A stretch of 64,000 nt of DNA, from the NCBI RefSeq assembly GCF_025165815.1, contig NZ_JAFFZE010000023.1:1-64000 (forward strand), read 5' to 3'. Positions 54,399 through 63,221 of the stretch are shown here, piece by piece. The stretch is from Actinophytocola gossypii (lineage in GTDB: Bacteria > Actinomycetota > Actinomycetes > Mycobacteriales > Pseudonocardiaceae). The notes beneath the pieces were generated by a model that ran no database searches, was not told the DNA's origin, and worked only from the letters and a program-made list of their open reading frames with translations. Position 1 is the stretch's first letter, and each line of letters starts with the position of its first letter. The position numbers and the translations under genes were made by a program.

Positions 54399-54479
54399 TC
54401 TCTTCTCCCCTTTCGCGCGGGCTGTGGTCCCGCTGCGGAGAAGAGTGCTCGAGGCGGCTACATCCGGGCTAAGTCCGAC

Positions 54480-56006
54480 CTAACCCGGGAGCCGGTGCTC
54501 GTCCTGATCGACCCGGCCCGGTCGGGTGGCGCGGTCCGCGGCGTGCTGCTCGCCGGCGAGGAAGTGGGCGACGTCCTCGGTCGCCGGGTACAGCTCGCGG
54601 TACCGCTGGTAGAACGCGTCGTAGCCGCCGGACTCGGGGGCGACGGTGTGGTCGGGCGGGTTCCAGGCGTCGATGTCGACGTCCGCACCGGTGGCGACCG
54701 CGGCGAGCAGCGCGTCGCCAAGACAGGCGCCGACGGTCTCGGTCGGCACCTGCTGTTCCTCGCCGGTGACGTCGGTGACGATCCGGGTCCACAGTCCGCC
54801 CTGGGTGCCGCCGCCGACCGCGACCAGCCGTCGCGCCCGGCCGCCTGCCTCCCGCATCGCCTCGAGGTTGTGCCGCACGCCGTACGCGATGCCCTCCAGG
54901 GCCGCCCGGTACAGCTCCGCGCGCCCGTGTTCGAGGGTGAGTCCGGCGATGACGCCGCGGGCGTCCGGGTCGAAGATCGGGGTGCGCTCCCCGGCGAAGT
55001 AGGGCAGGAGCAGCAGGCCCCGGCTGCCGGGCGGCACCGCCGCCGCCTCCGCGACCAGGGTGGTGAAGTCGCCGCCGACGAGCCGGCGCAGCCAGTCGGT
55101 GACCGCGCCCGAGGTGGCCATGCCGGCGGCGAGCGAGCGGGTGCCGGGGAACACGCCGCTGGTGGTCCACAGGCCGGGGTGCGGGCGGGGCTCCTCGATG
55201 ACCTGGATCAGGAACATCGTGGTGCCGTACATGACCATCACGTCGCCGGGTTCGCGCACGCCGACGCTGGTGGCCTCGGCCCAGGCGTCGACGGTGCCGG
55301 CGGTGACCGGGAGGCCCGCCGGCAGCCCGGTCTCGGCGGCGGCCTCGGCGGTGACGGTGCCGGCGACCTCGGTGGGCCAGGCCAGGTCGGGCAGGGTCAG
55401 GCCGGGCGCGACGGTCCGCGCCCAGTCGGTCGCCCAGTCGAGGCGGTGCTGGTCGTACATCGGGTCGCACTGGCTGGCCGAGTGGTGGTCGAGCACGTAG
55501 CGACCGGTGAGCCGGTGCACGAGGTACGAGCTGGCCATGAGCAGCTTCTCGGTGCGCGCGTAGACGTCCGGCTCGTGCCGGGCCAGCCAACGGAGCTTCG
55601 GACCGACCGCCTGGCTGGAGAGCGGGGTGCCGCCGCGGCGCAGGATCTCCTCGGCACCCAGCTCCTCGGTCAGCTCGGCGATCTCGGTGCCGGCGCGGGT
55701 GTCGACGCCGTACAGGATCGCCGGGCGCAGCGGCCGGCCCGCCCCGTCCGCGGGCAGCAGGCACGGGCCGATCCCGCTGACCGCGAGCCCGGCCGGCCGG
55801 GCGTCGGCCGCGGCGACCAGTTCGCGGGTGATGGCGAGGAAGTCGGCCCACCACACGGTCTCGGCGTCGTGCTCGACCCAGCCGGGGTGCGGGGTGGCGG
55901 TGCGGTGTTCGCGGCTCGCCCTGGCCAGGATTTCACCCGATCCGGTGACCAGTACGCCTTTCGAGCTGGACGTGCCGATGTCGACGCCCAGGTACAGGTC
56001 AGCCAC
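54480..56006 (-). CDS. FGGY-family carbohydrate kinase (xylulo/ribulokinase)
   Basis: A 508-aa pentulose kinase. N-terminal YLGVDIGTSSSKGVLV is the FGGY phosphate-binding strand, followed by RPAILYGVDTRAGTEIAEL. PVTAGTVDAWAEA carries the catalytic Asp and VAVGGGTQGGLWTRIVTDVTG is the nucleotide site. It closely resembles xylulokinases, but beside a FucI-family isomerase the substrate may be D-ribulose or another ketopentose. GTG start overlaps the isomerase gene's stop by 8 bp, so the pair is coupled. Confidence 0.88.
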   Translation of the reverse strand: MADLYLGVDIGTSSSKGVLVTGSGEILARASREHRTATPHPGWVEHDAETVWWADFLAITRELVAAADARPAGLAVSGIGPCLLPADGAGRPLRPAILYGVDTRAGTEIAELTEELGAEEILRRGGTPLSSQAVGPKLRWLARHEPDVYARTEKLLMASSYLVHRLTGRYVLDHHSASQCDPMYDQHRLDWATDWARTVAPGLTLPDLAWPTEVAGTVTAEAAAETGLPAGLPVTAGTVDAWAEATSVGVREPGDVMVMYGTTMFLIQVIEEPRPHPGLWTTSGVFPGTRSLAAGMATSGAVTDWLRRLVGGDFTTLVAEAAAVPPGSRGLLLLPYFAGERTPIFDPDARGVIAGLTLEHGRAELYRAALEGIAYGVRHNLEAMREAGGRARRLVAVGGGTQGGLWTRIVTDVTGEEQQVPTETVGACLGDALLAAVATGADVDIDAWNPPDHTVAPESGGYDAFYQRYRELYPATEDVAHFLAGEQHAADRATRPGRVDQDEHRLPG

Positions 56007-57411
56007 GGGTGAACTCGTCCAGGGTGACGTCGAGCAGGTCGCAGACCGCCCGCAGCTCGGCGCGCCGGTCGCCGGGCACCGCGTGGATGTGGTTGGCGCC
56101 GAAGCGGGACAGGAACACCTCGGCCGGCGCGTCCAGCCGGGCGAATGCGTGCGGCCACTCCGGGGTGGACATGTCCGTCAGTGCCTTGGTGGTGGCCTCG
56201 TCGTAGTTCTCGAACTCGCCGAGCATCAGCTGGAGCCGGTAGCGGCCGTCGTCGCGGGTCAGCCGGGCGAGGGTCATCTGACCGGGGGCCGCGATGTGCT
56301 GTACGGAGGCGCCGCCGGCGGGGAAGAAGAACACCTCCGGGTAGAGGTGGACCTTGGCGAGGTTCTCGGCCGGGTCGTCGCTGCGGGCGGCGTACCAGGT
56401 GGCGTGCTGGCCGGAGTTGCACAGGTCCCAGATGTCGCGGTCGCCGTGGTAGTGCCGGACGTCGGCGAACAGCACCGGCGTGTTCGCCACGTGCTTGAGC
56501 AGCTGCATGGTCAGCGCGCCGTCCATGTCGGCCTCGGTGGCGCAGACGTGCGGCTCCTTGGGGCCGTTCCAGTCGTAGGGGTCGTTGAGGAACGCCTCGG
56601 CGACGTCCATGGTGGCGAAGTGCTGGGTGAGCTCCGGCTGGCCCTTGATGCCGGTGAAGTCGAGGTTCCACTCGTCGATCAGCTCACGCATGGCCAGGTA
56701 GGAGCCGATCTGGCGTTCCAGCAGCTCCTCGGTGAGCTTGTCGCCGTCGTAGTGCACGGTGGCGTGCTGTTCGAGCCACTGGCGGGCCTTGGCCTTCTCC
56801 CCCCGGTCGGCGGCCTCGGCGCGGCGGACGATCTCCCACTGGTCGATCTCCTCGACGTCGACGCCGAACTGCCGCTGCCACTGGTCGGTGTTGGCGACGG
56901 CGGTGTTCATGCCCATCGGGCGGCCGCCGATCCGGCCGAACGTCTGGCCACGCAGGCGGGCGACCGCGCCGGCCGCGGTGGCGCGCACGCCGATCTTCCC
57001 GATCAGCTCGGCGTCCTCGGGATCGCCCCACAGCCGGGTGTGCCGGCGCCCGATCTGGTCGAGGGCGCCGCCGGCGGCGAGCATGCCGACCATGCCCGGC
57101 TGGACCGGGTCGATGTTGGCGAGCAGCAGCAGCGGGCCGGTGAGCTGCCCGGCGGCGAGCATGGTGAAGTGCGGGAACGCCCAGACGCAGTAGTGCAGGA
57201 CGGTGAGGTCGACGTCGGCGGCCTGGACCTGCCTGGCCAGGGAGGTGGCGAGGGTGTTCGTCGAGACGGCCTCGCCCGCCCGGACCACCTCGTGCCCGGC
57301 GGCCTCCAGGCTCGCGACGAGCTTGTCCTCGTTGGTGCGGATGAAGTCGGCGATGCCGCCGTGGACGTAGTCGCGACCGTCCGAGATGTTGATCACGCCG
57401 ATGCGAGCCAC
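55999..57411 (-). CDS. L-fucose/D-arabinose isomerase-family aldose-ketose isomerase
   Basis: A 470-aa isomerase of the FucI-like fold. The N-terminal domain (IGVINISDGRDYVHGGIADF) and central domain (GPLLLLANIDPVQPGMVGMLAAGGALDQIGRRHTRLWG) precede the C-terminal metal and substrate region (FTGIKGQPELTQHF, CATEADMDGALTMQLLKHV, FGANHIHAVPGDRR). FucI-fold enzymes convert L-fucose or D-arabinose to the ketose. AGGAGG 7 nt before the GTG fixes the start. It is the first gene of an operon with the FGGY kinase, behind a LacI-controlled promoter. Confidence 0.87.
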   Translation of the reverse strand: MARIGVINISDGRDYVHGGIADFIRTNEDKLVASLEAAGHEVVRAGEAVSTNTLATSLARQVQAADVDLTVLHYCVWAFPHFTMLAAGQLTGPLLLLANIDPVQPGMVGMLAAGGALDQIGRRHTRLWGDPEDAELIGKIGVRATAAGAVARLRGQTFGRIGGRPMGMNTAVANTDQWQRQFGVDVEEIDQWEIVRRAEAADRGEKAKARQWLEQHATVHYDGDKLTEELLERQIGSYLAMRELIDEWNLDFTGIKGQPELTQHFATMDVAEAFLNDPYDWNGPKEPHVCATEADMDGALTMQLLKHVANTPVLFADVRHYHGDRDIWDLCNSGQHATWYAARSDDPAENLAKVHLYPEVFFFPAGGASVQHIAAPGQMTLARLTRDDGRYRLQLMLGEFENYDEATTKALTDMSTPEWPHAFARLDAPAEVFLSRFGANHIHAVPGDRRAELRAVCDLLDVTLDEFTRG

Positions 57412-57440
57412 GCGTCATCCTCCTGTGTGTTCGACCTGTC

Positions 57441-57507
57441 GCTTCGCTCATCCGCTCAGCCGCCGTCTTCCCTCGTCGCGTCCAGACGGCGCCCGCTCCT
57501 TCGTTCC
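57441..57507 (-). repeat. Structured repeat element, copy 1 (isomerase 5' UTR)
   Basis: About 67 bp with a 40-bp and a 27-bp block that recur almost identically at 63222-63323. CGCCGTCT and AGACGGCG (57461-57468, 57484-57491) form an 8-bp stem. On the minus strand it lies between the predicted isomerase TSS and its start codon, ending about 30 nt before the GTG. The second copy differs at a base pair of the stem in a compensating way, suggesting an RNA or DNA structure is kept. Confidence 0.75.
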
Positions 57508-57519
57508 ACTCCCACGGTG

Positions 57520-57567
57520 GAGTAATCGTTTTCTCAGAAGCTATTCTTGTGTTGCGGGCGGTGTCAA
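57520..57567 (-). promoter_or_regulatory. Isomerase-kinase promoter with LacI operator
   Basis: On the minus strand TTGACA (57562-57567) and TAGCTT (57538-57543) with an 18-bp spacer make a strong promoter. GAGTAATCGTTTTCTC (57520-57535), a 16-bp pseudo-palindrome with the central CG typical of LacI-family sites, covers the expected start of transcription. On the other strand TAGGGT at 57578-57583 may be the -10 for lacI. Confidence 0.7.
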
Positions 57568-57613
57568 TAGGCCCCGGTAGGGTCTCTAGCCCACAGCAGG
57601 AAAGCGAGGCCAG

Positions 57614-58618
57614 GTGGCAACGATCAGCGACGTCGCGTCCCTCGCCGGGGTGTCAACGGCGACGGTGTCCAGGGCGTTGAACGGCAAGTCCACAGTGGAT
57701 CCCGAGCTGGCGGCGCGGGTGCTCGCCGCCGCGCGGGAGCTGGGCTACCAGCCGAACGGCCCGGCCCGCAACCTCCGGCGACAGGAGGCAGCGGTCATCG
57801 CGCTGATCATCAGCGACGTGGAGAACCCGTTCTTCACCGCGATCGCGCGCGGCGTCGAGGACGTGGCGCACGCCGTCGGCTACTCGGTCGTGCTGTGCAA
57901 CGCCGACGAGAACGCCGACAAGGAGCGCCGGTACGTCGACGTCGCCATCCAGGAGCGGGTGGCCGGCGTGATCATGTCGCCGACGCCCACCGCCACGAAC
58001 GTGGACCTGCTGATCAACCGGGGCACCCCGCTGGTCGCGGTCGACCGCCCGCTGCCGGAGCGCCCGAGCGACACGGTCCTGGTCGACACCCGGTTGGCCG
58101 CCCGCGAGGCCACCGAGCACCTGATGACGCAGGGCTACCAGCGGATCGGCTGCGTCACCGGCCCGTCCGGCGTCCGCACCGCCGACGACCGGCTCGCCGG
58201 CTACCGGGACGCGCTGCGCGCCGCCCGCATGAAGAGCTCCCCCCGGCTGGTCCGGCGTACCGAGTTCAAGGCCGCCGGCGCGAACCGGGCCGCCCAGGAC
58301 CTGCTGGCCCAGCCCGAGCCGCCGGACGCGCTGCTGGTGGCCAACAGCGCGATGGCCATCGGCGTCCTGGCCGCCCTCAACGAGGCCTCCCGCCGCCCCG
58401 GCCGGGACGTCGGCGTGGTCGCGTTCGACGACGTCCCGTGGGCCGAACTGGTCGACCCGCCGCTCACCGTCGTGGCCCAGCCCGCCTACGAGATCGGCAC
58501 CGTCGCCGCGCAGCTCCTGCTCGCCAGGATCGCCGACAACACCCGCGCCGCCACGACCACCACCCTCGGCGCCCGCCTCATCGAACGCGAGAGCTCCCAC
58601 CGGGGTGACCTGCCCTGA
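57614..58618 (+). CDS. LacI-family transcriptional regulator
   Basis: A 334-aa repressor. The N-terminal LacI helix-turn-helix (ATISDVASLAGVSTATVSRALNGKSTVDPEL) and hinge are followed by a periplasmic-binding-like effector domain (AVIALIISDVENPFFTAIARGVED ... VVAFDDVPWAELVDPPLTVV). It is divergent from the isomerase-kinase operon and next to the sugar ABC operon, so it should respond to the pentose handled there. Its stop codon lies inside the left arm of the following terminator. Confidence 0.93.
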   Translation: MATISDVASLAGVSTATVSRALNGKSTVDPELAARVLAAARELGYQPNGPARNLRRQEAAVIALIISDVENPFFTAIARGVEDVAHAVGYSVVLCNADENADKERRYVDVAIQERVAGVIMSPTPTATNVDLLINRGTPLVAVDRPLPERPSDTVLVDTRLAAREATEHLMTQGYQRIGCVTGPSGVRTADDRLAGYRDALRAARMKSSPRLVRRTEFKAAGANRAAQDLLAQPEPPDALLVANSAMAIGVLAALNEASRRPGRDVGVVAFDDVPWAELVDPPLTVVAQPAYEIGTVAAQLLLARIADNTRAATTTTLGARLIERESSHRGDLP

Positions 58619-58665
58619 AGGTGACCGTCGAGACGCCCAGCGTCCTGACGGTCACCTTCAGGGCA
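58611..58665. terminator. Bidirectional terminator overlapping the lacI stop codon
   Basis: A perfect 19-bp inverted repeat: TGCCCTGAAGGTGACCGTC (58611-58629) and its complement (58647-58665), loop 17 nt. The lacI TGA (58616-58618) is in the left arm. It serves both lacI and the convergent DUF2961 gene, which ends at 58674. Confidence 0.92.
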
Positions 58666-58673
58666 TTACCCGG

Positions 58674-61148
58674 TCAGCCTCGGGAGAGGGCGCGGTAGCG
58701 GGCGGCGGACCAGGTTGGGGCGTCATCGGCGGGCTCGATCCGGATGGTGACCGAGTCCTTGCCGGACGTCGCCGAGGCGGGTAGCTCGAAGGTGTCCTCG
58801 AGCCAGCGGGAGTGCTGGTTGCCCAGGGGCTGGAGCCACTCCCCCACCCGGCGGTCGTCGACGTACACGGTGGCCCGCTGGTAGGACTCGGCCTGGTCGC
58901 CGAGCCGCAGCAGGCGCACGCCGTCGTTGGCCGGGGACACCGCCAGCTCGAACGACACCCGGCCGGTGGCGCCGGTGACGTCCCCGGTGACCGGTGTGGT
59001 GTCGCCGACGCCCTCGAACGTGGAGGTCAGCGTGCCCGTGGTCTCGCCGTCCGCCCGGTAGTCGTGCGCGGCCCGGGAGTCGGCGTCGGCCAGGTCCACC
59101 GTGTCGGTCTCGGTGAACGTCGGCCGCTCGTGGCCGTACCAGTACGCCGTCGAGCTGTAGTCCGCCGGCTCGTCGTCCAGCGGGCCGTGCTCGATGTCGA
59201 ACCGCAGCGACGAGCCGAACGACACCGCGTCACCGACCATCAGCCGGTACGCGCCGGTGCAGTCGTACCGGCAGCCGTCGCCGTCCAACTCGTAGGCGGG
59301 GTTGCCGGCGGTCGGCATGACGTACGTGGTGCCGTCGCGGAAGTACCAGCCTGCCTCGTAGAAGTCCTCGCTGCCCGTCCCGTACATGGTCGGGGAGGCC
59401 GCGCCGTCCACGTAGACCCGCTCGTCACCCTCCAGGTAGTTGCGCCGGTTCCCGCTCGCGATGTTGCCCCGCATCGAGTGCGTGACGCCGTAGAACACGC
59501 CGGAGCCCTCGGTGGTCAGGAAGTTCCACGACTCGTCGGGCACCGTGGCGCCGCGGTGGTGGGTGGCGTGGAAGTACCCGAGCTCGCCGGAGGACAGGCC
59601 CTCGCCGGCGTCGCGGTCGCTGGCCGAGGTGACCTCGACGGTCGCGCCGGTGATCGGCTCGCCGCTCTCGTTCACCAGCGAGACCGTCGCCCCGGACCGG
59701 AACGGCATCGCCCACCACGCCGAGTACCAGCCATCGGCGGTGGCGTCGATCGAGGAGAACAGCGTGCGGGTGTCGTACTCGCCGAGCCCGGAGCCGAAGA
59801 ACTCGCCGACCGGGGCGTCCACGGTGGTCTCGCCGTCGAAGGCGATCCGCAGCCGCGCACCGTCCAGCACCGCGTCCGACGCGGTCACGTCGGCCTGGGC
59901 GGTCGGGTAGCGGTAGGTCCGCGAGCCCTCCCAGCTCTGGTTGCGGATCGAGTAGTCGTGCGCCCGCTCCTCGCCGGGGTGCGCGGCGCCGAGGTCCAGC
60001 ACGTCGGTCCGCACGAACCGGTCGTCGACCATGCTGTGCACGTCGTACCGGAACTCGTTGACGTCCAGCGCCGAGGACACGTACTCGGTGGTGATCCGCA
60101 GGCTCGACTTGCCCCGGGTCAGCGACGCCGGCACGTCGAGCGTCTGGTCCACCCAGGTTCCGGCCGGCCGGGCCTCGCCGCTGTTCCACTCGCCGACCGG
60201 GGTGCCATCGACCAGCAGCCGCGCCACCTGGTCGCCGATGATCGGGTCGACCCGCCTGGTCAGCCGCACGCCGTCGTTGCGCCGGTCGACCGCCACCTCG
60301 AACGTGCTCGATCCGCCGGCGCCGAACGCGCGTCCGTCGTCGACCACGCGGGGGCTCGCCACCACCTGCGGCAGCCGCACCCGCAGCCCGGTGATCCACC
60401 CCGACCCGTCCAGCGACGCGAACTCCGCCGCCGCGCCGGGCGCCAGGTCGGCGGTGTGCGAGGTGGTCCGGGCGCCGCGCAGACCGGGCTTGGGGTCGCG
60501 CACGCCGAAGCCGCGCAGCCGCTCGACGACGTCCCGGGCCTCGTCGCGCGGGTCGAACGTGCGCACGCCCCGGTCGTCGGGGAACTCGCGGTAGGACACG
60601 TGGTGGAAGAACGGGTCCTTCTGGACGGTCACCCGCATCGACTCCCGGTACGGCATCGGCACCTTGACCACCGAGCCGCCCGCGGTGTCGGCGCCGTTGC
60701 CGACCAGCGGCCAGACGAACGGCGCGCCGGTCTTGCCGTCGACGAGCTCCTGCAGCAGCTCGTCGACCACCGTGCGGCCGTCCAGCTCGATCCTGATGCG
60801 TCCGTTGTGGACCATCGAGCCGTAGTCGCGGGTGAACCACATCGACTCGATCTGACCGGCGCCGAGGTGCTCGGCGATCACGCAGCCGTGGTCGGTGTGC
60901 CGCAGGCAGGAGTAGGTGTTGTTGAAGCCGTCGTCGTTCTGGCCGGTGCGGTCGAAGCTGGAGAACTGCTTGACCTGGGCGTCCGGGCGCAGCCGGGCCA
61001 TCGCGTCCAGGTCGCGGTAGGTCTCCCAGCCGATCGGGCCCTTGCCGTCGGCGCCGTGCCGCGCGGCCTCGGGAGCGGCCGCGACCGCCGGGACGGGGAC
61101 GAGCAGGACGCCGGCCAGGGCCAGCCCGAGCAGGGATCTGACACGCAT
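58674..61148 (-). CDS. Secreted DUF2961 (GH172-type) protein, candidate D-arabinofuranosidase
   Basis: An 824-aa exported protein. Residues 1-24 are a signal peptide (VRSLLGLALAGVLLVPVPAVAAA). The catalytic-type DUF2961 region follows, with DGFNNTYSCL, AGQIESMWFTRDYGSM, IRIELDGRTVVDELLQELVDG and FHHVSYREFPDD near residues 70-195. There are two related beta-sandwich repeats (FEVAVDRRNDGVRLTRRVDP..., and at the C-terminus VSFELAVSPANDGVRLLRLGDQ). DUF2961 proteins form GH172, which includes exo-D-arabinofuranosidases and a fructofuranosidase. The pentose import and FucI-isomerase genes alongside favour D-arabinose. It is the last gene of the ABC operon. Confidence 0.85.
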   Translation of the reverse strand: MRVRSLLGLALAGVLLVPVPAVAAAPEAARHGADGKGPIGWETYRDLDAMARLRPDAQVKQFSSFDRTGQNDDGFNNTYSCLRHTDHGCVIAEHLGAGQIESMWFTRDYGSMVHNGRIRIELDGRTVVDELLQELVDGKTGAPFVWPLVGNGADTAGGSVVKVPMPYRESMRVTVQKDPFFHHVSYREFPDDRGVRTFDPRDEARDVVERLRGFGVRDPKPGLRGARTTSHTADLAPGAAAEFASLDGSGWITGLRVRLPQVVASPRVVDDGRAFGAGGSSTFEVAVDRRNDGVRLTRRVDPIIGDQVARLLVDGTPVGEWNSGEARPAGTWVDQTLDVPASLTRGKSSLRITTEYVSSALDVNEFRYDVHSMVDDRFVRTDVLDLGAAHPGEERAHDYSIRNQSWEGSRTYRYPTAQADVTASDAVLDGARLRIAFDGETTVDAPVGEFFGSGLGEYDTRTLFSSIDATADGWYSAWWAMPFRSGATVSLVNESGEPITGATVEVTSASDRDAGEGLSSGELGYFHATHHRGATVPDESWNFLTTEGSGVFYGVTHSMRGNIASGNRRNYLEGDERVYVDGAASPTMYGTGSEDFYEAGWYFRDGTTYVMPTAGNPAYELDGDGCRYDCTGAYRLMVGDAVSFGSSLRFDIEHGPLDDEPADYSSTAYWYGHERPTFTETDTVDLADADSRAAHDYRADGETTGTLTSTFEGVGDTTPVTGDVTGATGRVSFELAVSPANDGVRLLRLGDQAESYQRATVYVDDRRVGEWLQPLGNQHSRWLEDTFELPASATSGKDSVTIRIEPADDAPTWSAARYRALSRG

Positions 61149-61157
61149 GCGAGCTCC

Positions 61158-62165
61158 TCAGCTGTTGGCTTCGTTGTAGACGGTGGCCGCGTTGTCCGCG
61201 GTGATCAGCTGGGTGTCCAGGGTCTGCTCCTTGGGCACCTCGGCGCAGTCGATGAGGATCTTCTCGGCGGCCTCGACGGCCTCCTTGCCGGCCGTGGGGT
61301 AGATCAGCGTCGCGGACAGCCTGCCCTGCTCGACCGCCTTGAGCCCGCCGGACGGGATCGGCAGGCCGTCGATGCCGATGAACTTCATCGACTTCTCCTT
61401 GCCGGCCGCCTTCGCCGCCAGGTACGCGCCCTCGGCCATCGGGTCGTTGTGCGAGTACACGACCTGGATGTCCGGGTTGGCCTTGAACATGGCGTCGGCC
61501 TGGGACTGGCCCTTGTCGCGCAGCCAGTCGCCGTCGGCGCTGGCGACGATCTCGACGCCGGAGCCCTCGATGCCCTGGCGGAACCCGTCGCCGCGCTCCT
61601 TGGCCGGGGTCGAGCCGGCCAGGCCGCGCAGCTCGCCGACCTTGCCGCCGTTGGGCAGCAGCGTCTTGGCGACGTACTCCCCGGCGGTGCGGCCGATCTC
61701 GACGTTGTCCGCGCCGATCCAGGTGGTGTAGGCGTCGCCGTCCACCTTGCGGTCGAGCACGATCACCGGGATGCCCCGGTTGTAGGCCTTGGCGACCACG
61801 GAGGTCAGCGGGGTGGCCTCGTTGGGGCTGATGATCAGCACGTCGATCTGCCTGGTGAGGAAGTTCTCCACATCGGACACCTGCTTGGCGTTGTCCTGCT
61901 GGGCGTCCGCGAACTCGACGGTGAACTGCGGCACGTCCTCGGCGGCGGCGCGGATGTCGTCGTCCATCCGCTCGCGGTACGGCTCGGCCCGGTTGGCCTG
62001 ACTCATGCCGATGGTGTACTCGCCGTCGGGGCCCTCGCACTTCTCGCTCGGGCCGCCTGCCTGCTGGTTCTGGCCGCTGTTCTCACTGGTCGTTCCACAC
62101 GCGACGGACAGGGTGAGCGCGGCGGCCATGGTGAGCACGGTCGCCACGGCACGACGTCGGGCCAT
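61158..62165 (-). CDS. Sugar ABC transporter substrate-binding lipoprotein
   Basis: A 335-aa extracytoplasmic receptor of the ribose/xylose/galactose type. The signal peptide ends in the lipobox LSVAC with Cys at about residue 23. The domain reads YTIGMSQANRAEPYRERMDDDIRAAAE ... VSDVENFLTRQIDVLIISPNEATPL and IPVIVLDRKVDGDAYTTWIGADN. AAAGGA lies 6 nt before the chosen ATG at 62165; another ATG at 62171 is too close. It hands sugar to the permease just upstream in the operon. Confidence 0.93.
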   Translation of the reverse strand: MARRRAVATVLTMAAALTLSVACGTTSENSGQNQQAGGPSEKCEGPDGEYTIGMSQANRAEPYRERMDDDIRAAAEDVPQFTVEFADAQQDNAKQVSDVENFLTRQIDVLIISPNEATPLTSVVAKAYNRGIPVIVLDRKVDGDAYTTWIGADNVEIGRTAGEYVAKTLLPNGGKVGELRGLAGSTPAKERGDGFRQGIEGSGVEIVASADGDWLRDKGQSQADAMFKANPDIQVVYSHNDPMAEGAYLAAKAAGKEKSMKFIGIDGLPIPSGGLKAVEQGRLSATLIYPTAGKEAVEAAEKILIDCAEVPKEQTLDTQLITADNAATVYNEANS

Positions 62166-62177
62166 GATCATTCCTTT

Positions 62178-63197
62178 CTAGGTGGTTGGCCGCAGGCGCT
62201 GCAGGCCGGCGGCGACGACGATGACGAGGCCCTTCACGAGCAGCTGGACGTTCGGGTCGACGCCGTGCAGGCCGAGGAGGTTGTTGAGCACGCCGAGCAG
62301 CAGCGCGCCCGCGACGGTGCCGGTGACCGTGCCGTGGCCGCCCATCAGGCTGGTGCCGCCGATGACGACCGCGGCGATCGCGTCCAGCTCGTAGCCGAAG
62401 CCGTCGTTGGGGCTGCCCTGGTTGAGCTGGCCCGCGTGCACGATCCCGGCCAGCGCGGCGAGCCCACCGGCGATGCAGAACACGATTACTTTGACGCGGG
62501 TGACGGGCACGCCGGACAGCCGCGCGGCCTTCTCGTTGCCGCCGATGGCGTAGACGTGCCGGGAGAACGCGCTGGTCCGCAGGAACACGATCGCGACCAC
62601 CGCGACCACCGCGAAGATCAGCGCCGGGATCGGCACCAGCCCGTTGAACGTGCGCTCGCCGAGCAGCGAGAACGTCACCGGCGCCTGCCCCGGCCCGTCC
62701 CCGTAGGCGATCGGCACGCCCTGCCCGCCGGACCACATCCTGGCGAGCCCTCTGGCGACTTGCATCCCGGCCAGCGTGACGATGAACGCCTGGATGCCGA
62801 ACACGGCCGACGCGACCCCTTGCAGGAAGCCGAACACGACCCCGATGACCAGCACGATCACCACCGCCGCGGCCACGCCGAAGTCGCTCTCGACCATCAG
62901 CACGGCCGACCCGACCGCGGCGAGCCCGAGCACCGCGCCGACCGACAGGTCGATCCCGCCGACCAGGATCACGAACGTCATGCCGACGGCCATGATCCCG
63001 ATCTCGGACACCGCGCGGACGACGTTGAACAGGTTGTCGCTGTTGAGGAACAGCAGCTCGCCGTCGTGTCGCGGGGAGAAGATCACGGCCACCAGGAACA
63101 CCGCGACCAGCCCGAACAGGCTCTGGAACCGGAACAACGAGGCCACGACGTCCCGCCGACCGGCCTTCGTCTCGGTGTCCTGTGTGGACAAACTCAC
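62178..63197 (-). CDS. Sugar ABC transporter permease (RbsC/XylH family)
   Basis: A 339-aa inner-membrane protein with about ten transmembrane segments. Family motifs include GIMAVGMTFVILVGGIDLSVGAVLGL, VFGIQAFIVTLAGMQVARGL and the EAA-like loop SRHVYAIGGNEKAARLSGVPVTRVKV, ending GYELDAIAAVVIGGTSLMGG. The GTG follows AGGAG. It starts about 24 nt after the second copy of the structured repeat element. Confidence 0.95.
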   Translation of the reverse strand: MSLSTQDTETKAGRRDVVASLFRFQSLFGLVAVFLVAVIFSPRHDGELLFLNSDNLFNVVRAVSEIGIMAVGMTFVILVGGIDLSVGAVLGLAAVGSAVLMVESDFGVAAAVVIVLVIGVVFGFLQGVASAVFGIQAFIVTLAGMQVARGLARMWSGGQGVPIAYGDGPGQAPVTFSLLGERTFNGLVPIPALIFAVVAVVAIVFLRTSAFSRHVYAIGGNEKAARLSGVPVTRVKVIVFCIAGGLAALAGIVHAGQLNQGSPNDGFGYELDAIAAVVIGGTSLMGGHGTVTGTVAGALLLGVLNNLLGLHGVDPNVQLLVKGLVIVVAAGLQRLRPTT

Positions 63198-63221
63198 TGT
63201 GCCTCTCCTGTTTCCATGGGC

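Noticed and set aside
57386-57580. A short plus-strand frame across the isomerase promoter
   Set aside because: It coincides with the structured repeat, operator and promoter; similar residues at 63222 on the plus strand arise only because the DNA element is repeated.
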